A stretch of 64,000 nucleotides of DNA from an uncultured Lachnospiraceae bacterium (GTDB taxonomy: Bacteria > Bacillota > Clostridia > Lachnospirales > Lachnospiraceae): assembly GCA_902798585.1 (NCBI GenBank), contig CADBXF010000001.1, positions 62,001-126,000 on the forward strand. The letters are read 5' to 3'. Positions within the stretch are counted from its first letter, which is position 1; each line of letters opens with the position of its first letter. The translations under genes and the position numbers were made by a program. Shown piece after piece: positions 35,085 to 43,074 of the stretch. The notes below the pieces were generated by a model that ran no database searches, had not been told where the DNA came from, and saw only the letters and a program-made list of their open reading frames with translations.

Positions 35085-36055
35085 TGTTTCGTCTTTTCTC
35101 CTGCGCCCGCCGGGCAGGCCGTTTTTCCGTCCTTCTCCCGCACGACAATCTCCTCGCCGCTGCCGAAGTAATACAGCGCCTCCCCGAGAATCGGACGCAT
35201 GATTTCGTATGCGGGAAGACCGGTGCAATGCCCCGTAAAATACAGAATCGGAAGCTTCGCAAGCTCCTCCGCCGTCTCCCGTATCGTCGCGGTCTCCGCA
35301 TCGGTATACGCGCCCTGCTTCATCATGTGAAACCCGCTCACCACTGCGTCCGGCCACCCGCCGAACAGCTCATGGAAGCGGTCCAGAATATTGAGCAGTC
35401 CGTTGTGCGCGCAGCCGCCGAGGAGCACCGTCCGGCCCGCATCGCCAAGCACGACATACTGCTCGTGATCAAAGGTGTCCTGTATAAAACCGTCCTCCGT
35501 GCGCCTTGCCAAAACCCGGTTCCCCTCCGGCCACAGCCGTCTCCCGGTCGCGCCGCCGAAGACGACGACTTCGCCGTCTCCGAAGATGTCCGTCACCCTG
35601 TCGCCCGGCAGCAGTCTCGTCTGCGGAAGCGAAAGGATTGCGCGGTCGATTCCGATGTACCGCGCACCGTCGCGCTCTGTTGCGCCGTCGCGCAGGTTCC
35701 AGTAGTCCCCGCCGGCCTTGTCGTTCAGGTAAATCGGCGCCTCCGGATTGCCTGCGGCAAAGCGCATCACGCCGCCCGAGTGATCGTAGTGGCCGTGGCT
35801 GACAATAACCGCCCCGACATCGGCGAGGGAAACGCCGAGCGCCGCTGCATTGTCCCAGGTCCGCCCGTCCTGCCCCGTGTCGACGAGAAGCGTATGGTTC
35901 GTCGTCTCCGCATAGATGCTGAGCCCGTGCACGCACGCAACGCCCTGCAGCGACGCCTCCCGCAGTTCCTCCGCAGCGCAATCCGCCGCGCTCCCGCAGG
36001 CGCCGTCCGAAGCGGCTCCCGCCGCAATATCGTTCATCAAAATCCGTAATCGCAT
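35081..36055 (-). CDS. Metallo-beta-lactamase-fold hydrolase
   Basis: 324 residues from the ATG at 36055 (GGAGAGAGA upstream). The metal-binding motif HxHxDH is in VSHGHYDHSGG (near 84-90), with further ligands in GGCAHNGLLN, SGFHMM and FTGHCTG. The layout (long N-terminal part, GCAHNG and GFH motifs) matches the MBL group that includes methanopterin-type ribofuranosyl-aminobenzene phosphate synthase homologues in bacteria, so a phosphate-ester or pterin-like substrate is possible. It is not a beta-lactamase. Its stop codon is embedded in the CIRCE element of groES. Confidence 0.82.
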   Translation of the reverse strand: MRLRILMNDIAAGAASDGACGSAADCAAEELREASLQGVACVHGLSIYAETTNHTLLVDTGQDGRTWDNAAALGVSLADVGAVIVSHGHYDHSGGVMRFAAGNPEAPIYLNDKAGGDYWNLRDGATERDGARYIGIDRAILSLPQTRLLPGDRVTDIFGDGEVVVFGGATGRRLWPEGNRVLARRTEDGFIQDTFDHEQYVVLGDAGRTVLLGGCAHNGLLNILDRFHELFGGWPDAVVSGFHMMKQGAYTDAETATIRETAEELAKLPILYFTGHCTGLPAYEIMRPILGEALYYFGSGEEIVVREKDGKTACPAGAGEKTKH

Positions 36056-36152
36056 CGTTCTCTCTCCGTATTTTTCGATAATCCGTCCTCTTACAGACAA
36101 TCCCGGACCGCGGAACCGGATCCGCGCCCCGGGAATGCATTTGCAGGTCAAA

Positions 36153-38729
36153 TCATTTTCCGGCGCCTGTCGCCGTCCAGCTGCCGCTTCCGAGCTCGAC
36201 GCAATACCGCTCGCCGGTTTGATTGACCGTGACGACAAGCCACGCCGACCGCCGGACTGCCTCCGGGTTCACAATCGTTCCGTCCAGCGTCTTCGTCGCG
36301 TCGCGGTGCGCCGTACAGATGTAAACGGTACAGGTGCAGTGTGCGGTCTGTATCGTCCGCACGGAGGTGTCCGGACAGAAAATGTGCTCCTCCGGCTTCT
36401 CGTTGGCAACCGCCGGCGTCGGAATGTCCATGGCGTCAACGGATACGCCGTCCACCAGCAGGGTTCCGTTGAAATTTTTCACGAGCTTGCCCGAATCGGT
36501 GCCGTCTGCCGAGATAATCAACAGCTCGTCAATCACGACGCCGCCCTTGTTTTCCGAAGTCTTTACGATGATTTCCGCCGGCTGTCCGCTTGCCTGCTCC
36601 GCCTGCGGGGATGTGATTTCCAGCCGCCTCGTCGTTCCCGAGGAATCGGTCGTTCTCTCCGCGAGAATCTTCAGCTCCGTGCCCGGCGTCGACGCGCCTT
36701 CGCCGGTCGTGCCGGAGAACGCCGTCTTCTCCTCGCGAACCGTCGACCGGGCTCCCGCGCCGCTCTCGGTCTCGCCCGTGCGGACATCCGCAGCGATGCG
36801 TCCCTCCTGCTTCCGGAAGCAAAATGCCCACTCCGAAATCTTCCCGTCGGACCATTTGGCATCCTTTGCAACGCGGACAATCAGCTCGCCGCCGCACACG
36901 AGAAACTGTGCAAACGGCGTCTTTTCCGGCTCGGCAACCGAGAAGAACAGCTTGCGAAGCGGTTCCGGTGTCGAGACATCGTCGAGTTCCACATAGCGCG
37001 ATGTGTCAAGCACAACAGCGGTCCCGCCTTTCCCGGCGCCGCCGTCTGCGGAAGCGGTATCGGTATCCGCAGAAGCATCGCCGGGCGTCTCGCTGCCGCC
37101 GGGCGTATCCCCGCCTGCCGCAGGGTCAGCCGCCCCGTCGTTCTCGCCGGACTCCTTCGGAACAGCAAACTCCGCGACGGTCCTCGTCTGCCCGTCGCAG
37201 GTCGCGCTCACACGGCAGATTCCGTCGACAATACGGTGTGAGAAGGTAAACCCGTGGCCGTCCGCAAGCGAAATTTCGACATCGCCCGTGTACTGCTGGA
37301 TTCCGTCGCGGTCGACAACCATGGGAAGACGGATGTCGCCGACTTTCACGCCCCGCTCGTAATCCTCCGTCTCAGGCATACCCGCGACATAGTCCGGATC
37401 GCCGGGATTTACGGAAAATGCATACAGGCTCCAGCCCTCGTTGCCCGTCGGGCGAAGCACCAGTCTGACATCGTCCGCGGTACGGGAGCTTCCCTCCGGC
37501 TCGACGAGAAGCCACTCGCCGTAACGCACCGGTACATCGAGAATGATATCGTCCGCCGCATCCGCGAACCGGACCGTCGTGTGTTTGCGGTATTTCGGCT
37601 CCGACAGAAGCATCGTCGCCGCTGTATTTCCCTCGTAAACCTCATCCGCGCTGCGGAGCGATACGGTAAATCCGCCGATTTCCACAGAGCGAAGTATCTT
37701 TCCGTCGTCCCCGCCGCCGAAGCGTCCGTCGTAGGTGCAGCGATACTCCCGGTTCCTGCCCGAGAGCAGGTTGTATCCGCCGGAATCGCACACCGTTCCC
37801 ACGCCCTCCTCCGAGGCTTCCAGCGTATACGGCGCCTCCCCGGCGAACCGGGACTCCTCGATAATCACGTTTCCGTATGCATTTTCCAGCGTCTGCAGAA
37901 GCGCCGTCTGGCTTCCGTCCTTCTCGCAGGTGACCCGGTAGCGGACACCCTCGTCGCCGAGCCCGACGCGGGAGTAAATCAGCCGCTCCTGCGAATCCGC
38001 CAGCTTGTGCTCAACGGCCGCCGAATAGCTTCCGCTCCGGATGTTGTCGGTTTCGCCGATCGGCGCCGTAAGGCGGCTTAAGACCGTCGTCCCGATATCC
38101 GTGCTCCATTTGCCGTCCGAGAGCGGGTAGGTGTACCGCGACGATACGCGGGTAACGATTCCGTCCGACAGGCTGTCGGAATAGGTTTCCACCGACAGAA
38201 CGCCCTTCGCGTCGATGGAGAGAAGGACATTGCTCTCGATATCATCCGAGTCCGGCTGCTCCATCCACACGCTGATGCCGTTGACATAGCGCCCCTCGTC
38301 GTCCGTTTTGGAATAATCGGAGAGCGCAATCTTCGTATGCTTTTCCTCAACCGTCGGCCAGATGTTTAACTGGCTTGTCCCGTGCGGCGTCGTCAGATAG
38401 ACGCGGGTTGTGCCCTTGTCATCCTCCTGCCACAGGCGCACGATTTTCCCGTCCCCGAGGGTGAGCAGCACCGCTCCGGTGAACTCCGCATCCGCCTGGT
38501 CGGCTATCCGGTAAAGCTTAAGTTCTCCGGCCTTCTCGCCGCCGATCATGACCGAGGCGCCGTCCGGTGTCTTGAGCAGCGCAAACTCACCGCTCTTTTT
38601 CTCCGGTGGTTTGTTGTTGCACCCGGACATCACAAGGCAGACCGCCAAAATCATCGCGAGCACACAAAGAGCGAGCCGCCTTCGACCGCCCGCATTTTCT
38701 TTCGTATACCGATTTCGAACATCCGTCAT
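36153..38729 (-). CDS. Large lipoprotein of unknown function
   Basis: 858 residues from the ATG at 38729 with GGGAGGAG upstream. The N-terminus has Arg-Arg-Arg, then LALCVLAMILAVCLVMSGC, a clear lipoprotein signal. The body is beta-rich with repeated Asp/Gly turns and no Cys-rich or enzyme motif that I recognise. A Gly/Ala/Asp/Ser linker (around residues 545-605; ADPAAGGDTPGGSETPGD) divides it into two parts. It is probably an extracellular binding or scaffolding protein. It has its own promoter with a strong leader hairpin. No paralogue is seen in the window. Confidence 0.7.
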   Translation of the reverse strand: MTDVRNRYTKENAGGRRRLALCVLAMILAVCLVMSGCNNKPPEKKSGEFALLKTPDGASVMIGGEKAGELKLYRIADQADAEFTGAVLLTLGDGKIVRLWQEDDKGTTRVYLTTPHGTSQLNIWPTVEEKHTKIALSDYSKTDDEGRYVNGISVWMEQPDSDDIESNVLLSIDAKGVLSVETYSDSLSDGIVTRVSSRYTYPLSDGKWSTDIGTTVLSRLTAPIGETDNIRSGSYSAAVEHKLADSQERLIYSRVGLGDEGVRYRVTCEKDGSQTALLQTLENAYGNVIIEESRFAGEAPYTLEASEEGVGTVCDSGGYNLLSGRNREYRCTYDGRFGGGDDGKILRSVEIGGFTVSLRSADEVYEGNTAATMLLSEPKYRKHTTVRFADAADDIILDVPVRYGEWLLVEPEGSSRTADDVRLVLRPTGNEGWSLYAFSVNPGDPDYVAGMPETEDYERGVKVGDIRLPMVVDRDGIQQYTGDVEISLADGHGFTFSHRIVDGICRVSATCDGQTRTVAEFAVPKESGENDGAADPAAGGDTPGGSETPGDASADTDTASADGGAGKGGTAVVLDTSRYVELDDVSTPEPLRKLFFSVAEPEKTPFAQFLVCGGELIVRVAKDAKWSDGKISEWAFCFRKQEGRIAADVRTGETESGAGARSTVREEKTAFSGTTGEGASTPGTELKILAERTTDSSGTTRRLEITSPQAEQASGQPAEIIVKTSENKGGVVIDELLIISADGTDSGKLVKNFNGTLLVDGVSVDAMDIPTPAVANEKPEEHIFCPDTSVRTIQTAHCTCTVYICTAHRDATKTLDGTIVNPEAVRRSAWLVVTVNQTGERYCVELGSGSWTATGAGK

Positions 38730-38803
38730 ACCGTTTCTCTCCTCCCGACACTCCGTCTGTTTCCGCATTTTCCGTCTCGCGCGGAAAATGCATATACACA
38801 GAC

Positions 38804-38832
38804 AGTATATCTCTTCCCGGCCCATTTTTCAA
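38804..38832 (-). promoter_or_regulatory. Promoter of the large lipoprotein gene
   Basis: TTGAAA (38827-38832) and TATACT (38804-38809), 17-base spacer, minus strand. The leader immediately folds: GTCTGT/ACAGAC outside and a perfect 10-bp GCATTTTCCG/CGGAAAATGC hairpin inside. Confidence 0.82.
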
Positions 38833-38902
38833 CGGTTTCGTGTTCTCCTCCGGCCCTTCCCGCACTCCCGCCGTTTTCTCGCCGAAATCGAAGGAAAACC
38901 GC

Positions 38903-38931
38903 TTGAAAACATACCCGTTCGATGATACAAT
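38903..38931 (+). promoter_or_regulatory. Promoter of the DUF1508 gene
   Basis: TTGAAA (38903-38908) and TACAAT (38926-38931), 17-base spacer. The -35 of the divergent lipoprotein promoter is about 70 bases away. Confidence 0.82.
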
Positions 38932-38995
38932 AGGTCTGTGAATATTCATGCGGGCGAGACGACGGTCCGCCCGATCATCAAAGGAGGTATCACCC

Positions 38996-39367
38996 ATGGG
39001 AAAGTTTGTGATTAAGAAGACGAAGTCCGGCGTTAAGTTCGATCTCAAGGCTACGAACGGCCAGGTAATCGCCACAAGTGAGGTTTACACGACTCTTGCC
39101 AACTGCAAGAAGGGCATTGCCAGCGTTGTAAAGAACGCTCCCGTTGCCAACATCGAGGATCAGACGGTGGAAGGGTATGCCGTTTTGAAGAATCCGAAGT
39201 TCGAGCTTTACACCGATAAGGCCGGCGAGTTCCGTTTCCGCCTGAAGGCTACGAACGGCCAGATTGTCGCTGTCGGCGAGGGCTACACCACGAAGCCCAA
39301 CTGCGAGAAGGGTATCGCAAGCGTTGCAAAGAACGCCGTAGACGCTCCGATCGAGGTTGTTGATTAA
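38996..39367 (+). CDS. DUF1508 (YegP-like) tandem-repeat protein
   Basis: 123 residues from the ATG at 38996, chosen for the near-perfect AAGGAGGT site. Two DUF1508 repeats are visible: GKFVIKKTKSGVKFDLKATNGQVIATSEVYTT and FELYTDKAGEFRFRLKATNGQIVAVGEGYTT, each followed by NCxKGIASV-KNA. The family is small and widespread, with no settled function. Codon use (AAG, GTT-rich) and the strong ribosome site suggest high expression. It is a single-gene unit with its own promoter and terminator. Confidence 0.92.
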   Translation: MGKFVIKKTKSGVKFDLKATNGQVIATSEVYTTLANCKKGIASVVKNAPVANIEDQTVEGYAVLKNPKFELYTDKAGEFRFRLKATNGQIVAVGEGYTTKPNCEKGIASVAKNAVDAPIEVVD

Positions 39368-39405
39368 TTCCGCTGTCGCTGATTTATTAACCTGAATAAC
39401 GAAGT

Positions 39406-39437
39406 CCGCCCCGTCACACAGACGGGGCGGATTTTTT
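39406..39437 (+). terminator. Terminator after the DUF1508 gene
   Basis: CCGCCCCGTC and GACGGGGCGG pair around a 5-base loop, followed by a T run. Confidence 0.92.
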
Positions 39438-39470
39438 CATTGTTCCGTTATGTCCGGTCATCTCCGGCGA

Positions 39471-42125
39471 TCACTCTGTCGCCGCGCTTCCCGCATTTTT
39501 CCGCGGAAGCCGCGCCGACACGATAATCCACGCGATTCCGAGGACTCCGAGTATGCTCACGCACACGCCGACGGTCCTTCCCTTTGCACGGTAAGCGACC
39601 GTAAATTCATGCTCTCCCGCGTCCACATCACAGCCGATCAGGCCGCCGTCAACACGCTTAAGCGCAACCTCCCTGCCGTCCACGCGGATTCGGAAGCCCT
39701 CGTCATACGGCATCGAGATTACCATTGTCCCGGGCGCCTCCGCCGTAATCCGACCCGTAAGCTCGCTGTCCTTCGTAAAATGCAGCCCCTCCGCCATGGC
39801 GACCTCGCCGCGCAGAGCGCGAAGCGTCGCAAGCGAAACGCTTTGCACGGTAAATTTCTCACACGCAAATCCGCCGCCGTGCGGAAGCGTAACCTCCAGG
39901 CGGTTGTCGTGCTTCGTTCCGGTGAGCGTATACAGGAAGTTGTAGTTGCCGTTCGGTCTTGTGTTGCGGGATCCGGAAAGTGCATTCAGGGTTCCGTTGA
40001 TTGCAATCGCCGAGCGGTGGAACCGCATGGCCGGAATTCTCGTCGATACAAAATACAGGGTCTCGTCAAGCGGCTCCGGCACCGAAATTCCGCGGCTTGT
40101 CCCGGGGGCGTCGGAGGCGACGGCGACCAGTCCGGCCGGCGTCACCGGCCATCCGAAGGTTTCGTCGGTTCGAACCGTCGTAAGCTCCGGAAGCTTCACA
40201 TCCGGAAGGTCCTCATCCACGACAGCGTACGCAAGAAGCGCAATCCGGCGCATGGCCGGCGTCAAAGCGCGGTACTGTCGCTCGCTCATCCGGCTCTTCG
40301 GAAGGAAGGCAAGTGCATAGGCATCGTTGTTTCGGGCAACCGCAAAGCCGTCGCCCGACCGGACAATCTCACTGCCGGCAGGCAGGGTATTCCCGGTCTC
40401 GCTCTCCCGCGTAATCAAAAACCTCACGCCCATCACCGTCTGGAAGGTCCAGTCATTTTGCGGCGAGAACGAAATGTCGTTGACCGCGGGGTTGGCAAGA
40501 TGCAGATCCTCGTAGAGCATCCGCAGATAATTCTGGTTGCAGATGGACGAATACAGTCCCGTCGTCAGGTAGCGGCTGCCGTAGACGGCGTTGGAAGCAT
40601 ACTTCGGGGAACTCAGGTCATTGCTTCGAAAAGCATCGCCGCCGGATTTCTTCGATTCCTCCGAAAAGACCTCCGAAAGAAGGCTGCTCTTCTCCTCCGA
40701 ATGAAGCTCCTGCGCGAATTGCCGCTCCGTCATCGTGTCCGTGTTCGAGTAGACAAACGATACGCACACCGCAAGCAGCACCGTCGGAACCGCAAACCAC
40801 GCCTGTCTTCTCCGATGCGCCATGAACAAAATGAGCGGAATCAAAATCCAGTCCGCAATGAACAGCCCCGTCTCCTTCCAGTATCCGGTAATCGCCGCAC
40901 TGGCAAGGGAAATCACCGGCACCGCCGCAAACACGGCGATATCGCAGGCCCGGGTCCTAAGGAACAGGTATCGCCTTCCGCTCTGCGCGGAATCGCCGGA
41001 ATTGCCCTGCGAAACCTCTTTCCGGCCGAATTCCCCGTCATACCACAGCCCGATTACAAGCGCCGCGAGCGGAGCAAACGGAATCAACGCCTTTGCGCGG
41101 GAATACAGGAAGCCGTTGAGCAGATAGCGGAACACCGGCCAGCAGCAGAGCACAAACAGGACGCCGGGCAGAAAGCGAAGGCCCCTTCTCCTTCGGGAGA
41201 GGAGCAACGCCGTCGTCGCCCAGAGCAAAATCGCGGTCATTCCGAGTCCGTAGCCGCTGTAAAGCGCCTCGTGCACCGGAAAATTCGGAAACAGCATCGA
41301 AACCAGTCTCTCCGGCTCGCAGTTCCCCTGTCCTCTTCCGGAAAAAACCGCCATCGCCGTCGGAACAAGCAGAATACCGCCCGCCGCGACGCCCGCGCAG
41401 ATTGTCCCCGCAAAGCGAAGCGCGGTTTTCACAAACCCCGGCCGGTTCGGAAGCGCAAGCCACCGGAAAATGCCGTATACCGTAACCACAACCACGGCCG
41501 AGACCGCCTGGAGATAGCTGGTGAGGAACAAAAGCGTGACCATGCAGGCGAGAAGCCCGCCCCGACGGCGCGCAAAAAAGCGATCCACGCCGATGAGGGC
41601 CAGCAGAAGAAACGGCATATACGCCGTGAACATCACCTGTTTATGGGAATGATACAGAAGCGGTGTCGCCGCCGCAAAAAGGCAGGTAGCCAGACGCGCG
41701 GCGTTCTCGCCGGGAGCAGCGCCAAGGACATCCGACCGGCGCTCCGCGCGGCGAAGCCACAGAAGAAAGAGCCACGCCGAAGCGAGCAGGCCGAGAACCG
41801 ACACCGCCTGAAGATAGGTCACCATGCTCACGAACGGGAGCAGATAGCTCGGAAGAATAATCGGGTTGAGCAGGCCGTAATACGCAAAGTTGTAGGCATT
41901 CTGCCCGGCGCCGACCTCCGGAAGAAACTCCGGGATCAGATGTCCCGTCTCATAGAAATGCTGCCGGTAGACCTCCGGCAGAACGCTGTGCTGGCTGACC
42001 CAGTCAACCATGGACCCGTAGAGATATTTCGTTCCCGTCAGAAAAAACATCGCGGCAAGCAATGCCACCGTGATTCCGCACAGGACCGCAATATCCTTTC
42101 GAAACCGATTGTCGAAAAAACGCAT
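39471..42125 (-). CDS. YfhO-family membrane protein
   Basis: 884 residues from the ATG at 42125 (AGGGGGAG upstream). About twelve membrane helices in the first 460 residues include the YfhO motif region NPIILPSYLLPF and FPVHEALYSGYGLG, then a large extracytoplasmic beta-rich domain (about 490-850) and a final helix before a basic tail. In Bacillus YfhO acts with CsbB in adding sugars to lipoteichoic acid, so this one probably moves or transfers a sugar outside the membrane. The start lies 225 bases from the divergent deacetylase gene. Confidence 0.88.
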   Translation of the reverse strand: MRFFDNRFRKDIAVLCGITVALLAAMFFLTGTKYLYGSMVDWVSQHSVLPEVYRQHFYETGHLIPEFLPEVGAGQNAYNFAYYGLLNPIILPSYLLPFVSMVTYLQAVSVLGLLASAWLFLLWLRRAERRSDVLGAAPGENAARLATCLFAAATPLLYHSHKQVMFTAYMPFLLLALIGVDRFFARRRGGLLACMVTLLFLTSYLQAVSAVVVVTVYGIFRWLALPNRPGFVKTALRFAGTICAGVAAGGILLVPTAMAVFSGRGQGNCEPERLVSMLFPNFPVHEALYSGYGLGMTAILLWATTALLLSRRRRGLRFLPGVLFVLCCWPVFRYLLNGFLYSRAKALIPFAPLAALVIGLWYDGEFGRKEVSQGNSGDSAQSGRRYLFLRTRACDIAVFAAVPVISLASAAITGYWKETGLFIADWILIPLILFMAHRRRQAWFAVPTVLLAVCVSFVYSNTDTMTERQFAQELHSEEKSSLLSEVFSEESKKSGGDAFRSNDLSSPKYASNAVYGSRYLTTGLYSSICNQNYLRMLYEDLHLANPAVNDISFSPQNDWTFQTVMGVRFLITRESETGNTLPAGSEIVRSGDGFAVARNNDAYALAFLPKSRMSERQYRALTPAMRRIALLAYAVVDEDLPDVKLPELTTVRTDETFGWPVTPAGLVAVASDAPGTSRGISVPEPLDETLYFVSTRIPAMRFHRSAIAINGTLNALSGSRNTRPNGNYNFLYTLTGTKHDNRLEVTLPHGGGFACEKFTVQSVSLATLRALRGEVAMAEGLHFTKDSELTGRITAEAPGTMVISMPYDEGFRIRVDGREVALKRVDGGLIGCDVDAGEHEFTVAYRAKGRTVGVCVSILGVLGIAWIIVSARLPRKNAGSAATE

Positions 42126-42196
42126 GGAAAAACTCCCCCTGATACACACAAAAATCCGTTAACACCGGCCGCACGCACAATTGCAGCCACAAGCAA

Positions 42197-42225
42197 GGTG
42201 TAACACAAAAGAATACATCGGTCAA
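42197..42225 (-). promoter_or_regulatory. Probable promoter of the YfhO-family gene
   Basis: TTGACC (42220-42225) and a weak -10 TACACC (42197-42202), 17-base spacer, minus strand. Confidence 0.5.
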
Positions 42226-42276
42226 CATCAAAATCATTTTTCGGAAAAAACAATCCCCCGACGGCGGAAAATGTGG

Positions 42277-42350
42277 TATACTGTCGGGGCAGACCTCGCG
42301 GGCCTTCCCCCGCAGGCCGGCATACCGACTTTGATTCAGGGGGAAATCGA
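42277..42350 (+). promoter_or_regulatory. -10 box and structured leader of the PIG-L deacetylase gene
   Basis: TATACT (42277-42282) has no -35 match. The next bases form GTCGG ... CCGAC enclosing a GCGGG/CCCGC hairpin, before the GGGGGA ribosome site. The layout resembles the aspS leader. Confidence 0.4.
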
Positions 42351-43064
42351 ATGAAAGAGAAAAAAGGATTTCGAAAGGCACTTCGGATTGCGGCAGTCAT
42401 CGCAGGTATCGTTCTTGTCGCCGTCCTCGGCCCGATTATTTGGTTCAACTATCCGTATCTGTCAATTCCGCCCGTCACGAACGCACAGCTCGATGCGCTC
42501 GATCTTTCGGGCTTTGACCGCGTGATGATTGTCGCGCATCCCGACGACGAGCTTCTGTGGGGCGGCTCGCGTCTCATCACGGAGGACTGGTTCGTCGTCG
42601 TGCTCACGAATGGCGACAACAAGGTGCGCAGCGCCGAATTTAAGGAGATGCTCTCCCGCACCGGCAACCGCGGTCTCATCCTCTCCTACCCCGACAAAAT
42701 CGCCGGAAGGAAGAGCAACTGGGCGTTCTGGGAGGACTCCATCCGGGCGGACATCCGGACGATTCTGTCCTACAAGCCTTGGAAGCAGGTCGCCACGCAC
42801 AATGCGGACGGCGAATACGGACATGTCCACCACAAGGCGACACATCGCCTGGCCGTGAGCGCATTTGACGACGCAGGCTGCGCCGCAGAGCTCCGGTTCT
42901 TCGGAAAATATTACAAAGCCGGCGAGGTTCCTTCGGACCTCACGCCGATTGACGATGCCGTGCTGCAGACCAAGCTCTCCCTCTGTTCTGTCTATGAGAG
43001 CCAGGCGAGAACCGTCGAGATGTTCTCACACATGATTCCTTACGAGGAATGGACCGCGCGCTGA
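42351..43064 (+). CDS. Membrane-anchored PIG-L family deacetylase
   Basis: 237 residues from the ATG at 42351 with GGGGGAAA upstream. An N-terminal membrane helix (about 15-36) is followed by the zinc motif AHPDDE and the second motif DGEYGHVHHKATH, both complete. Family members remove acetyl groups from GlcNAc-containing lipids, LPS or small-molecule conjugates. The catalytic part should be outside the membrane. Divergent from the YfhO gene, so both may act on an envelope glycan. The stop codon sits in a perfect GCGCGC-tga-GCGCGC repeat. Confidence 0.9.
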   Translation: MKEKKGFRKALRIAAVIAGIVLVAVLGPIIWFNYPYLSIPPVTNAQLDALDLSGFDRVMIVAHPDDELLWGGSRLITEDWFVVVLTNGDNKVRSAEFKEMLSRTGNRGLILSYPDKIAGRKSNWAFWEDSIRADIRTILSYKPWKQVATHNADGEYGHVHHKATHRLAVSAFDDAGCAAELRFFGKYYKAGEVPSDLTPIDDAVLQTKLSLCSVYESQARTVEMFSHMIPYEEWTAR

Positions 43065-43074
43065 GCGCGCAGAC

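Noticed and set aside
35081..36055. Beta-lactamase
   Set aside because: It has no signal peptide, and its GCAHNG and GFH motifs fit another branch of the fold.
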